Shown: positions 48,739-58,201 of the stretch, in pieces
How positions within the stretch are numbered: the stretch's first letter is position 1
How the letters are laid out: each line of letters starts with the position of its first letter
NCBI RefSeq assembly: GCF_964026405.1
Contig: NZ_OZ032146.1
Location: 682,001 to 746,000, forward strand
DNA: 64,000 nucleotides
Direction of reading: 5' to 3'
From: Candidatus Tisiphia endosymbiont of Dascillus cervinus
GTDB taxonomy: Bacteria > Pseudomonadota > Alphaproteobacteria > Rickettsiales > Rickettsiaceae
The notes under the pieces: model-generated
What the model was told of the DNA's origin: nothing
Seen by the model: only the letters and a program-made list of their open reading frames with translations
Databases searched by the model: none
Made by a program: the position numbers and the translations under genes

Positions 48739-49004
48739 CTATGCATAGGTAGCGGTCTAAAATAACTTAACTCAACCTGATCTTGGTCATTTTTTTATAT
48801 CCCCTACCTACGCAGGGATTGACATCAAACTGAGGTTAATACTTAAGTATCATCCCGAATTGGGAGAGTATCTTTGGTTCAAACTTCACCAATCTTATCA
48901 GATACTTAGCACATTCTGTGACTCTGCACAAGAACTTTTCTGTTGATTTTACACTAAAGTTGCAGAAAGGCAACCACGAAAAAACTCTTTCGTTTCACTA
49001 TCAT

Positions 49005-49992
49005 AACCCCAGTTGCCAATTAAATAGGAGAGATGAAAGGTAGATTTTAAAAGGGACATAGGTTATTTTATCTTTTTCAACCAATAACAAAATAACCTAT
49101 GAAAAAAGATTTTACCGCAATTTACTGTTTTGTCGACGATTTTATAAAGAATTTGGAAAATAATTTGCCTACAATTAATAGTAGTAAATTTAAACCTGGT
49201 GTAAGTAATTATTTATCAATAAGCGAAGTATTAACCATATTAATTGGTTACTATGATTCATATTGTGATTGTTTTAAGCATTATTACAAACAAGTAATCT
49301 TACATAATTATACAGAAGATTTTAAACTTGTTAGTTATGAACATTTTACTAAATTGATAGGTAGAAGTATGCCTTATTTAGCAATATTACTGAATCATTT
49401 GCTTGCTGAATGCACAGGTCTGTCTTTTGTAGATGCTACAGGTATAGCCGTATGTAAGAATTATCGTATAAGTTCACATAAGGTTTTTAAAGGAATAGCG
49501 GCAAGAGGAAAAACCACTAAGGGGTGGTTTTATGGACTAAAGTTACATTTAATCATAGATTCCGAAGGTAATCTGATAAAGGTATCTTTCAGCAGTGGTA
49601 ATAAGGATGATAGGAAAGGACTTAAAGGAATGATATTTGGTATATATGGCAAAGTTTTTGGCGATCGCGGTTATATATCTAAAGAATTATTTGATGATTT
49701 GTATGACAAAGGCATCCAACTTATTACTCGGGTTAAAAAGAATATGAAAAATATATTAATCCCTATTATAGATAAGGTTATGTTGCTCAAAAGAACTCTG
49801 ATAGAAACCGTAATAGGCAAACTTAAATTTCTTGATAAGTTAGAGCATTCTAGACATAGATCAGTTACAAATGCATTTAGTCATATGCTATCCTGCCTAA
49901 TCAATTATCAGTTGCTAGAAAACAAACCTTCTATCAAAACTTTGCTTCTTATAGAACTTTTTGATATACAAAATTAATTGGCAACTGGGGTT
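49005..49992 (+). mobile_element. IS982-family insertion sequence, 988 bp
   Basis: Perfect 18-bp terminal inverted repeats: aaccccagttgccaatta (49005-49022) and taattggcaactggggtt (49975-49992), enclosing one intact transposase. No target duplication is evident in the flanks, and the right flank is the interior of a restriction/modification gene whose other half is not found on the left. This suggests a deletion next to the element. Confidence 0.92.
49099..49977 (+). CDS. IS982-family transposase
   Basis: A 292-residue DDE transposase. The DDE motifs are FVDATGIAVCK (about residue 114), the region around DSEGNLIKVSFSSGNKDDRKG to VFGDRGYISKELFD, and the C-terminal Glu in LIETVIGKLK. Full family length (about 290) and an unbroken frame between intact ends suggest it is functional. 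Confidence 0.92.
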   Translation: MKKDFTAIYCFVDDFIKNLENNLPTINSSKFKPGVSNYLSISEVLTILIGYYDSYCDCFKHYYKQVILHNYTEDFKLVSYEHFTKLIGRSMPYLAILLNHLLAECTGLSFVDATGIAVCKNYRISSHKVFKGIAARGKTTKGWFYGLKLHLIIDSEGNLIKVSFSSGNKDDRKGLKGMIFGIYGKVFGDRGYISKELFDDLYDKGIQLITRVKKNMKNILIPIIDKVMLLKRTLIETVIGKLKFLDKLEHSRHRSVTNAFSHMLSCLINYQLLENKPSIKTLLLIELFDIQN

Positions 49993-50331
49993 AACAAGAA
50001 TATCAACAAAACCTTTGCCGGTATGTCCTAAGTTCCAGCTTTTTTCTAATTCAATTGAATTTGGGCTATATCCCTTTTCAAGCAATCTACAAACGCATTC
50101 CAAGATTACCAAATTTTCGGATTGAGAGAAATTAGCTGTTGTATTTCTGTGAAGTTTTATTTCTGTTTTATAGTCGATAATTGATTTTTCTATTCTTTCA
50201 GAATCCAAAGTTACAGCAATTTCATAGGTTTTAAAAAATTTAGAAAAAGAGTTTTGTGTTTCGTTTTTTAAAACAAAACCTAAACTATCTAGCCATTTCT
50301 TGACAAATTCAATATTCATAGAACCAAGCAA
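49993..50331 (-). pseudogene. N-terminal fragment of a restriction/modification-type protein, cut by IS982
   Basis: The likely start is MNIEFVKKWLDSLGF at 50319. The fragment has NFSQSENLVILECVCRLLEKGYSPNSIELEKSW and LGHTGKGFVDILV, the form of the N-terminal nuclease-like domain (HsdR_N type) of large type I-like or combined restriction-modification proteins. At 49992 the frame enters the IS and stops within it at 49915. At least the core and methylase parts are missing. Confidence 0.5.
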
Positions 50332-50411
50332 AAAATTCTTTTTATGTAGTTATTAATGAACATATACTCTATTACTAACTTGACTATTATCTTTTTATTT
50401 ATTAGATATCT

Positions 50412-50622
50412 TTCGAAACTCTACTTCTGCTGGTAATTTGTACGTCGAGCAGGTACTCGAATCCTCACGTACATTTAGTCATATCTTTACCCACATCTTT
50501 TTAAAGGTTATACATATCAGGTTTTAATATCAAAGATGTATTTTTAAAGCCTAATAAGTATGCCACTTTTAAAAGATGTGGGTAAAGATATGACATTTAG
50601 TACGCTGCGGTTCTGCGAGCGA
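50412..50622. repeat. Rickettsia palindromic element interrupted by a MITE
   Basis: actctacttctgctggtaat, tgtacgtcgagcaggtactc and gaatcctcacgtacattt match the RPE at 26347. After the insert the RPE resumes with tacgctgcggttctgcg. The 3' end of the RPE is lost beyond that. It fills the gap between the truncated gene and hisS. Confidence 0.8.
50479..50593. mobile_element. 115-bp MITE-like element with 23-bp inverted repeats
   Basis: Inverted repeats tcatatctttacccacatct plus ttt (50479-50501) and its exact reverse complement (50571-50593) flank a 69-base AT-rich core without coding capacity. The duplication catttag is at 50472-50478 and 50594-50600. Its parent transposase is not in this window. 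Confidence 0.85.
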
Positions 50623-50643
50623 AAATGCCTATAAATCTACTCT

Positions 50644-51912
50644 TTACATAGAAATGTTCACAGAACCTAATAATTCCATAATTTGTTCAAATTGCAATAG
50701 ATATTCTTGTTGTTTATCAAGATCTTTTAATTTTAAATTATTGCTCATTTGTTCATTATCGCCAACAAAAATAGCATATTTAGCCTTTTGTAGATTAGCT
50801 CGTACCATTCTTTTAGCCATTTTGCCGTTAGTATCTAAGGTAACAGGAATATTTTTTTGACGCAATTGATTTGTTAAAATTAAGCAATATTCTAAATTAT
50901 TGTCGCTAATGGGAAAGACAAATACTGGTCTTGGTTTAGATATGTGGTACTCTCTCATTAGGCTAAGGCGTTCAATTCCAGCAGCAAAGCCAATGGCTTT
51001 TACTTCAGGACCTCCCATAAGTTTGCTCAGCCCATCATAACGACCACCAGCAAGAACTGTCGACTGACTACCAAACTGACTACCAAGGTTGCTAGTAGTA
51101 AACTCAAAAGCTGTATGACAATAATAGTCAAGTCCCCTTACTAATCTTGGATTAATGATATATTTTACATTGAGTAAATCTAAGTATTTTAGCAAATCGT
51201 CAAAATATTTTGCAGCATCACTACTATAATAGCGTGACATTAGCGGACTATTTGCAACTATTTTTTTATCATGCTCATCTTTCGAATCTAATATACGCAT
51301 TGGATTCTTGATAAGCCGCTTTTGGCTATCTTCTGATAATTCTGACTTATAATCATTGAAATATTCTACCAACTTTTGTTGGTAAACAGCACGAGTTGTA
51401 GTACAACCCAGTGAGTTTATTTCTAAAGTTGTATTTTGATCTATTTCTAAAGCTTGAAGGATATCTAATGCAAGCTTAATCGTTTCGGCATCGGTGCTAG
51501 GTCGTTCTCCACCAATATACTCAAAATTTATTTGATGGAACTGTCTTTGTCTTCCAGCTTGTGGTCGGTCGTAACGAAACACTGGACCGTTTGAAAAAAA
51601 TTTAATAGGTAATGTTTGTTGCAGATTATTAGATATAAAAGCCCTGATAATGCCAGCCGTAAACTCCGGTCTAAGAGAGATATGATTACCACTTTTATCA
51701 AGAAAACTATATATTTCCTTACTTATTACATCAGAAGTCTCTCCAAGTGTACGATCAAAGACTTTAGTATATTCAATTATAGGTGTACTTATGGCTTGAT
51801 AACCATAAAGCCCGCCTATATGTTTGGCTGTGTTTATTATGTAATCGTGAATTAGGTAATCCTCAGGTAGTAGGTCTTTCATACCACGTAAAGATTGTAA
51901 TTTATCACTCAT
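50644..51912 (-). CDS. hisS: Histidyl-tRNA synthetase
   Basis: Class II synthetase charging tRNA-His. The 422-residue protein has motif 2 [20 protein letters not shown], the HisA box [15 protein letters not shown], motif 3 [12 protein letters not shown] and a C-terminal anticodon-binding domain ([18 protein letters not shown]...). It follows the permease gene by 5 bases and is probably co-transcribed. Confidence 0.96.
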   Translation of the reverse strand: MSDKLQSLRGMKDLLPEDYLIHDYIINTAKHIGGLYGYQAISTPIIEYTKVFDRTLGETSDVISKEIYSFLDKSGNHISLRPEFTAGIIRAFISNNLQQTLPIKFFSNGPVFRYDRPQAGRQRQFHQINFEYIGGERPSTDAETIKLALDILQALEIDQNTTLEINSLGCTTTRAVYQQKLVEYFNDYKSELSEDSQKRLIKNPMRILDSKDEHDKKIVANSPLMSRYYSSDAAKYFDDLLKYLDLLNVKYIINPRLVRGLDYYCHTAFEFTTSNLGSQFGSQSTVLAGGRYDGLSKLMGGPEVKAIGFAAGIERLSLMREYHISKPRPVFVFPISDNNLEYCLILTNQLRQKNIPVTLDTNGKMAKRMVRANLQKAKYAIFVGDNEQMSNNLKLKDLDKQQEYLLQFEQIMELLGSVNISM

Positions 51913-51917
51913 ACAAA

Positions 51918-53312
51918 TTAGACCTCTCGTTTTATGAAAAATGACCTAAAAATATATAGGACAAACATTGCCACAAACCAGCAGATTAGTGCTTTTCCTG
52001 CAGTCATTAAATTAAACTCACCATCAACTATTTGTATAACTAGTAAATATAGACAAGCTACTAAAACAAATGGTATAATGATAAATGCAGCAGGACATTT
52101 AAACGGTCTTGTTGCACCCGGCATTTTTATTCTAAATAACATAACTATTATAGCAACTGCCGTATAATCTATTAAAGCTCCCATAGATGATAGCTGAACA
52201 AGAATTGCAGTTGGACAAAATCCCCCTAATATAGCAGCAAGGGCAGAAAATAGTAAGATAGTAATATATGGACTATCATATTTAGGATGTAGTTTGGCAA
52301 AACTTTTAGGTAGTAACCCATCTCGGGCAATTACATAAAAGATACGAGACGTACCATAAATATTCATCATTAATACTGTGGTCATACCAGCGACAGCACC
52401 AGTAGCAACAATGGCAGAACCAATATTACTGTTATTTAGGCTCAGTGCATAAGCAAGTGGTTGATCATTATTAAGTTGATCAAAAGATGCTATGCCAGTA
52501 GCCAACCCAGCTATTATAACATATACTATTGTTGAAATTACCAGTGACCCAATAATTCCGATCATTAAATCACGGTTGGGGTTTTTACATTCTTCAGCTG
52601 TAGCGGCTATCGTACCAAAACCTGTCATAGCAATAAATAGGATAGACGCACCAACTAGCATATTATTAAAGCCGAAAGGTAAAAAATTCTGCCAATTTGT
52701 AGCATTAAAATGTGGTGTAGCATATATGATAAAAGCAAAGATAGCTGCCATTTTTATAAATACTAATATAGCATTGAGTCTTTTACTATCTTTTGTTCCT
52801 AAATATAAAATAAAAGAAATAAATACTACAATAAGAAAAGCTGGTAAATTTATCATGCCACCATTGGCGGGTACAGCAGTTAAAGCCTTAGGTAAATATA
52901 TTCCGCCTGCTGACAATATTGCCTGAACATATCCAGACCAACCGGCTGCAACAGCACCAGCAGCAAAACCAAGTTCTAGTACAATGACGCTACCAATTAA
53001 CCAAGCAAATATTTCCCCAAAAGCTACGTAAGCATAGGTATATACACTACCCGAAGTAGGTAACATTGTAGCAAGCTCTGTATATGCAAGGGCAACGAAT
53101 ATACATGTTATCCCGGCAATAGCATATGATAGCATGACGGCAGGACCAGAATATGTGGCAGCGACTATACCAGTCATTACAAATACACCTGTGCCTATTA
53201 TAGCACCAAGCCCTAGTAGCACTAAGTCAAATGCTCCTAGGGTTTTGCTAAGACCACTAGTCTTACCTAGTTCTTTTATTGATTCAAAACTTTTCCTCGT
53301 TAAAAAACTCAT
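51918..53312 (-). CDS. Amino acid permease (APC superfamily, cationic-amino-acid-type)
   Basis: A 464-residue protein with 12 predicted TM segments. [27 protein letters not shown] is the TM1 substrate-binding signature of the CAT/YfnA group; [23 protein letters not shown] is TM2-3. It imports host cytosolic amino acids; the specificity cannot be read from sequence. It is the first gene of a pair with hisS. Confidence 0.9.
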   Translation of the reverse strand: MSFLTRKSFESIKELGKTSGLSKTLGAFDLVLLGLGAIIGTGVFVMTGIVAATYSGPAVMLSYAIAGITCIFVALAYTELATMLPTSGSVYTYAYVAFGEIFAWLIGSVIVLELGFAAGAVAAGWSGYVQAILSAGGIYLPKALTAVPANGGMINLPAFLIVVFISFILYLGTKDSKRLNAILVFIKMAAIFAFIIYATPHFNATNWQNFLPFGFNNMLVGASILFIAMTGFGTIAATAEECKNPNRDLMIGIIGSLVISTIVYVIIAGLATGIASFDQLNNDQPLAYALSLNNSNIGSAIVATGAVAGMTTVLMMNIYGTSRIFYVIARDGLLPKSFAKLHPKYDSPYITILLFSALAAILGGFCPTAILVQLSSMGALIDYTAVAIIVMLFRIKMPGATRPFKCPAAFIIIPFVLVACLYLLVIQIVDGEFNLMTAGKALICWFVAMFVLYIFRSFFIKREV

Positions 53313-53402
53313 TAATTCCTCCGATTTTAAATAGTAGAAAACCCTAGAACGGTGTATTACTACAGTTGTAGTATCGTATCACTAGACTATCAGTAGTAAA
53401 AA

Positions 53403-53490
53403 CGATGTCACCTCTGCGTAGGTAGGGGGTCTAAAATAACCTGCAAAGGCTATTAGATATTATAGATTCCCGCCTACGCGGGAATGGCAT
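53403..53490. repeat. Palindromic repeat between the permease and mnmA
   Basis: gatgtcacctctgcgtaggt and attcccgcctacgcgggaat form the arms; the core is taaaataacctgcaaaggct, then attagatattata. A frame through it ending CHSRVGGNL matches the tail added to the NifS-like protein. The remainder of 53313-53598 holds no gene that can be supported. Confidence 0.75.
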
Positions 53491-53598
53491 ACTAGTGATC
53501 CACGTGGGCAAAGCCTCGCAGGGACAACATTGTGAGTAACTACAACTGTAGTGCTAAGATTACTTATTTTATAAAAATAGACTTTTCTGAAATTGGAT

Positions 53599-54696
53599 CT
53601 ATACAATTTCTCTAGTGATCCATCCCCCACCAAGAACCCGATCATTATCATATATGACACAAGCTTGACCAGGAGTTACAGCTTTCTCTGCAGAGATTAA
53701 TTTTACTTTAATTTCTGTATTACTTATTTTACTAATCTTGGCAAAGGTAGCAGGACGAGTAGAGCGAATCTTAACTTGCACATCAATTTCCTCTTGTGCA
53801 ACCATTTTTCTGCCTAGCCAATTAACATCCTTAATAGTAAATTCGGTAGAATCTAATACCGAATCTGGACCAACATATACAATTTTTGTATTAGGGTCAA
53901 TTCTTACTACATAAAGTGGCTCATGAAAAGCTATTCCAAGCCCACGACGTTGACCTACAGTATAGTTTATTATACCATTATGTGTCCCAAGTTCAAAGCC
54001 GTCTACATGAATTATTTTACCTTTCTCATTAGCGTTGGTTCGTATCTTACTAATTACCTTCCTATAATCACCATCTGGCACAAAACAAATATCTTGGCTA
54101 TCAGGCTTATCTGCGACGCCTAAATTAAATCTAGTAGCAATATTTCTTGTTTGCTCTTTACTTAATTCTCCCAAGGGAAAAGATAGATAATTTAGTTGTT
54201 CTAAGGTAGTTGCAAACAAAAAATAGCTTTGATCCTTGGTTATATCAATACCAGTATGTAATTCTGCCCCATCGATACCTTCGATTTTCCGCACGTAATG
54301 ACCAGTAGCAAGACAGTCTGCCCCTAAATCTTTTGCTACTTTTAATAAGTCTTTAAATTTAACTGACTGATTACATTTTACGCAGGGCAGGGGGGTTTCG
54401 CCTTTAATATAGCTATCAGCAAATTCATCAATTACTGATTCTTTAAATTTAGACTCATAGTCTAAGATATAATGCGGAATGTTCAACTTATCTGCTACCA
54501 TTCTTGCATCGTAAATGTCCTGCCCAGCACAACAGGCATTTCTTTTCTTGGTAGCTATACCGTGATCATATAATTGTAAAGTTATACCAATGACTTTATG
54601 GCCTTGTTCATGGAGCATAGCAGCTACTACTGAGCTATCAACCCCACCAGACATTGCAACTACTATCGTAGATGGATTGTTTATTCTATTATTCAT
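53599..54696 (-). CDS. mnmA: tRNA-specific 2-thiouridylase MnmA
   Basis: Adds sulfur to U34 of tRNA-Lys/Glu/Gln using sulfur relayed from IscS. The 365-residue protein has the PP-loop AMSGGVDSSVVAAML (about 14-28), catalytic cysteines in PCVKCNQSVKF and later in DSQDICFVPDG and ACVIYD, and the GQRRGLGIAFHEPLYV motif. It works with MnmG, present in the window. Confidence 0.96.
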   Translation of the reverse strand: MNNRINNPSTIVVAMSGGVDSSVVAAMLHEQGHKVIGITLQLYDHGIATKKRNACCAGQDIYDARMVADKLNIPHYILDYESKFKESVIDEFADSYIKGETPLPCVKCNQSVKFKDLLKVAKDLGADCLATGHYVRKIEGIDGAELHTGIDITKDQSYFLFATTLEQLNYLSFPLGELSKEQTRNIATRFNLGVADKPDSQDICFVPDGDYRKVISKIRTNANEKGKIIHVDGFELGTHNGIINYTVGQRRGLGIAFHEPLYVVRIDPNTKIVYVGPDSVLDSTEFTIKDVNWLGRKMVAQEEIDVQVKIRSTRPATFAKISKISNTEIKVKLISAEKAVTPGQACVIYDNDRVLGGGWITREIV

Positions 54697-54717
54697 TGTA
54701 TTGCTAGCCTAGCTAAC

Positions 54718-54956
54718 CTGAATTCAATGTAACAAGTTACATCGAATTCAGGGATACATATAGAAACAATCAGGTTTGAAGCGGTTCTTCACCTGATTGT
54801 TAAATATTAATTTGCTAAAAACATGATTTTGAAAGATTAAAATTATTAGCTTTAGAAAGGCTTAAAATGCATTTGCAAAACCGCTTTAAGAATGCATTTT
54901 TCCTTATAACAAGCCAATTCGGGATAAGAATTAACTAATTCTTATCCCGAATTTAG
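54718..54956. repeat. Composite hairpin repeat, copy 3 (reverse orientation)
   Basis: Order O2 (ctgaattcaatgtaac/ttacatcgaattcag), C (54765-54801, loop tttgaagcggttcttca), a degenerate B, A (54864-54900, loop contains aaaaccgctttaag) and O1 (aattcgggataagaatt/aattcttatcccgaatt). Loops pair through aagcggtt/aaccgctt. It fills the mnmA-ABC permease gap. Confidence 0.82.
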
Positions 54957-55046
54957 GTTAGCTAAACGAAACATTACATTATAATAACTTTACAGTTAAA
55001 TGCAATAGGCTTTTTTGAAATTTTTGGATATTCTAGATTCATAGAA

Positions 55047-56777
55047 TTATAGCTGAAATCTTTTAATAGAATACTCATTTAACGGTTGCCAAAATAAACG
55101 ATTAAACAATACCACAAATAGAGCCATAATGCCCATACCTAAAACTATTTTATTAAAATCAGCCTTTATTGTCATTTCAGCTATATAACTTCCAATACCG
55201 CTTGCTGCTATTTTTCGATCGCCAAAATTAATAATTTCTGCCACGATACTAGCATTCCATGCCCCACCTGATGCAGTTATTGCTCCTGTTATAAAATATG
55301 GGGTAATTGCTGGTAACATTACTTTGAACCACCAATTCCAACCACTAACTCTGAAAATTTTTGTGGCATCTTTAAGATCATTGGGAATAGTTGATGCTCC
55401 TACTATAACATTAAATAATATATACCATTGAGCTCCCATAATCATCAAAGGACTAAGCCAAATATTAGGGTTTAAATCGTAACGAGTAATAATTATAAAG
55501 ACAATTGGAAATAATAAGTTTGCTGGAAAAGCTGCAAAAAATTGTGCTAGTGGTTGTACAATAGCTGTTACTCTAGGATTTAGTCCAACATATATACCAA
55601 TCGGTACCCATATAATTGCCGCAAGAATTATAAGTACTACCACACGTAACATAGTAATTGATGCTAAAACAAATACATTCAATAGCTCAGACCCACCAAT
55701 ATCGTAATGCAAGAAATGATATATGTAATAGGCTGAAAAACATGCTATGCCGCCCAGCATAGTATACCATAAATAATCGCTCCACGAAGGATTATTGGAA
55801 AAATTATTTGACGAACTTGAATTTATTTCGCTATAACGATTAAGTATGGGGAGATAAAGTATAAATTTTGCAATATAAGCAATAGGGGAGAATAATTTAT
55901 GAATAATCAAACTTCTTTGAAATAAATTGAATGCCCAAGAGTGCGGTACATTGTTACCTGCGTTCATTTCATAACGAAATCTATCAGACCATGCCACTAG
56001 AGGTCTAAGTAGCAATTGATCATATAATATAATCACCAGTGACATTGACATAATTGCTGAGCTAATTGCATAAAGATTTTTCTGCGTAATTGCTAAAGCA
56101 ATATATGATCCTATTCCAGGCAAGGTTATATGGGTATTGCCAACTGTGATAACCTCTGAAGCTACTACGAAAAACCACCCACTAGATATTGATACTACAA
56201 TATTCCAAACTAATCCTGGCACTGCATATGGAACGCTGACCTGCCAAAATTGCCTCCATTTTGACATTCTAAAAATATATGCTGCATCATGCAATTCTTG
56301 TGGGATATTCTTAAGCGAATAATAAAAACTAAATGTCATGTTCCAAACTTGCGATGTAAAAATGGCAAATATCGCTGCACATTCAGCTCCCATAATACTT
56401 GACGGGAAAAGAGCTAAAAAAACTGTAACTGTAAAAGAAATATATCCAAGAATAGGAAGAGATTGAAGAATATCTAGTAACGGAATTAATATTTGTTCAC
56501 ATTTCTTGCTTTTAACAGCTAGGCTGGCATAAATAAAAGTAAAAATTAATGAGACAATTACTGCAATTAGCATCCTCAAAAGCGTTCTAAGAGAATACTG
56601 CAAAAGATTACTATACTCTAGAGTTACTGGTTGTTGCTCTAATACAGCTATTGGTGCTGCCATCTGCTTTAAACCCCAAGCAATAAAGATAAGGATGCTA
56701 GCGATTATCAAAAATGTTAACAAGTTGAAGATAAAATTGGACTGAGTTTTTTTTGAATATTTTATAAAATATCTCAT
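55047..56777 (-). CDS. ABC transporter permease with two fused permease domains (NrtB/SsuC/TauC type)
   Basis: A 576-residue protein with two BPD_transp_1 domains in tandem: about 55-270 and 350-570, each with an EAA-like loop (e.g. ELHDAAYIFRMSKWRQFWQVSVPYAVP and DLKDATKIFRVSGWNWWFKVMLPAITP). About 12 TM segments overall. A fused dimer of NrtB-like permeases is known in rickettsiae without a neighbouring ATPase or binding protein; the substrate is unknown. Confidence 0.85.
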   Translation of the reverse strand: MRYFIKYSKKTQSNFIFNLLTFLIIASILIFIAWGLKQMAAPIAVLEQQPVTLEYSNLLQYSLRTLLRMLIAVIVSLIFTFIYASLAVKSKKCEQILIPLLDILQSLPILGYISFTVTVFLALFPSSIMGAECAAIFAIFTSQVWNMTFSFYYSLKNIPQELHDAAYIFRMSKWRQFWQVSVPYAVPGLVWNIVVSISSGWFFVVASEVITVGNTHITLPGIGSYIALAITQKNLYAISSAIMSMSLVIILYDQLLLRPLVAWSDRFRYEMNAGNNVPHSWAFNLFQRSLIIHKLFSPIAYIAKFILYLPILNRYSEINSSSSNNFSNNPSWSDYLWYTMLGGIACFSAYYIYHFLHYDIGGSELLNVFVLASITMLRVVVLIILAAIIWVPIGIYVGLNPRVTAIVQPLAQFFAAFPANLLFPIVFIIITRYDLNPNIWLSPLMIMGAQWYILFNVIVGASTIPNDLKDATKIFRVSGWNWWFKVMLPAITPYFITGAITASGGAWNASIVAEIINFGDRKIAASGIGSYIAEMTIKADFNKIVLGMGIMALFVVLFNRLFWQPLNEYSIKRFQL

Positions 56778-56793
56778 TGAATTTAACCTTAAC

Positions 56794-56946
56794 TTAAGTA
56801 GCTTCTACATAATTCCTACTCGCTATAAACTGCCATGAATTGTAGCCTTCAGAAAAAAACTTGATTATCGAATTAAACATTTTTGAGTTAACTATATCTA
56901 AATCAGAATTTGTTATCACTTCTTGCCATGGTACTATACAAGCCAT
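56794..56946 (-). CDS. Possible 50-residue protein between the LpoA-like and permease genes
   Basis: Starts ATG at 56946 (MACIVPWQEVITNSDLDIVN), overlapping 44 bases of the LpoA-like 3' end, and ends 17 bases before the permease gene. It has no TM or recognised family. The spacing suggests translational coupling, but the length makes it doubtful; it may be a C-terminal remnant of a transporter component. Confidence 0.3.
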   Translation of the reverse strand: MACIVPWQEVITNSDLDIVNSKMFNSIIKFFSEGYNSWQFIASRNYVEAT

Positions 56947-58177
56947 CTTCTTTCTTAATTATATCATACTCTCTTTGAGCTATTGAATCGATGAAGTAGA
57001 CATTACCTGATATACCAGTATACGGAGTTTTGCCATTAATAGCTGCTAAAAATCGTTCTTCGCTAAAGTTGCTACCTATATATTTTGATGTTATCCTTCC
57101 TAGATCATAAGCTACAGTATGCATGAAAGACAAATGATTAATACCTATATTCTTAGCCCTTTCTATTATATTACTATTAACAATATTCAATGAACCAGTG
57201 TAGATAATATCTACCGGTTCAGAACGATCAATATCAATTCTGTTATCACCTATTATAACTGCTTTCTTATCTAAATTATGCTTATGAATACTATCAAAAA
57301 GCAAATCTAAATTTTTACTATCATCTGACAGATAAATTACAGGTTTAGTTGCCGTATCCTCCATTTCATTTAAATTATCAACACTATTTGAGACAGTTAA
57401 AACCGCCTTTTCTATTGATTCCGGTATATTAGCATAAAATTCACTCCGCACTAAGGTAGAATTTTTTTGAATTAGTATATTTTGGATAAGTTGGTTTATA
57501 GCTTGTGCATGACTACCTGAAGGTAAAAGTGCAATGAAATTTTTATAATCATTATCGGCAAAGTAATTAATTATTTTTGTGAGCTGCTTTGACGGAGCAT
57601 GACCAAATACAAAAAGTTTTTTGTCTGCCAATACAGGATTATTAGACATGGTAATGATAATAATATCATGTGCTTTAGCTTTATTGGCAATTATAGAAGT
57701 AAGATTTGAATATAATGGTCCGAGAATAATTTTTGTTTTACGTAGTAGTATTTTATCCATTGCAGCAAGTACCTGCTTTTCATTAGAACCATCATAAGAA
57801 GTAACATGAACATAAGTTTTTAAGCCATCTTCTAGACCCATTTTAATTAATTGGTTGTATTGCTTACCTAATGTAGAATGTTCTCCTGTTAGGGGCATTA
57901 AAATAGCCACTTCTAGAGTTTCCTGAGCAACTTCTTTTGACCTAGGAACAACAGTCTCCTTATTAGATTGGCAAGAAAATAAAGAGACAAGACATATGAA
58001 TGATAAGGTAGCCTTTAAAAATTTTTGTACATAAGTCAATCTAGCTGGTGATTTTGTCGTCGGAACTTGCCCTAGTACCTTACGTACATTTGAGTACGCA
58101 GCTTGACTTGACTTCATTTCTCCTAAAAATCTTTCAACTATCTTTGACTTATGCAGGAAGTCTTTTATACTGCTCAT
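56903..58177 (-). CDS. LpoA-like penicillin-binding-protein activator lipoprotein with RPE-encoded N-terminal segment
   Basis: A 424-residue protein. Residues about 50-66 are the lipoprotein signal KATLSFICLVSLFSC, with Cys66 the predicted lipid site. The rest is a type-1 periplasmic-binding fold (VAILMPLTGEHSTLGKQYNQL, LGPLYS, SFMHTVAYDLGRI), as in LpoA/YraM and leucine-binding proteins. Residues about 20-46 (SSQAAYSNVRKVLGQVPTTK) come from a palindromic element, so the n-region before the signal is unusually long. The start is 25 bases from that of rsmI in the opposite direction, the conserved yraL-yraM arrangement. Confidence 0.78.
   Translation of the reverse strand: MSSIKDFLHKSKIVERFLGEMKSSQAAYSNVRKVLGQVPTTKSPARLTYVQKFLKATLSFICLVSLFSCQSNKETVVPRSKEVAQETLEVAILMPLTGEHSTLGKQYNQLIKMGLEDGLKTYVHVTSYDGSNEKQVLAAMDKILLRKTKIILGPLYSNLTSIIANKAKAHDIIIITMSNNPVLADKKLFVFGHAPSKQLTKIINYFADNDYKNFIALLPSGSHAQAINQLIQNILIQKNSTLVRSEFYANIPESIEKAVLTVSNSVDNLNEMEDTATKPVIYLSDDSKNLDLLFDSIHKHNLDKKAVIIGDNRIDIDRSEPVDIIYTGSLNIVNSNIIERAKNIGINHLSFMHTVAYDLGRITSKYIGSNFSEERFLAAINGKTPYTGISGNVYFIDSIAQREYDIIKKEDGLYSTMARSDNKF
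58030..58130 (-). repeat. RPE-like element inside the LpoA-like gene
   Basis: cataagtcaatctagctggt, ttttgtcgtcggaacttgcc, ttacgtacatttgagtacgc and agcttgacttgacttcattt give a gtacatttgagtacgc core shared with the RPEs at 23772 and 26347, but with different arms, so a related family. It is in frame. Confidence 0.7.
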
Positions 58178-58201
58178 AATGCTTACTTATAGGATTAAAT
58201 T

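Noticed and set aside
53460-53660. 66-codon minus-strand frame overlapping the mnmA end
   Set aside because: Its C-terminus is repeat-derived (CHSRVGGNL) and the rest overlaps mnmA in another frame.
56778-56902. Remnant of an ATP-binding component for the double permease
   Set aside because: No Walker or signature motif is seen in any frame; only a possible 50-codon frame was kept at low confidence.
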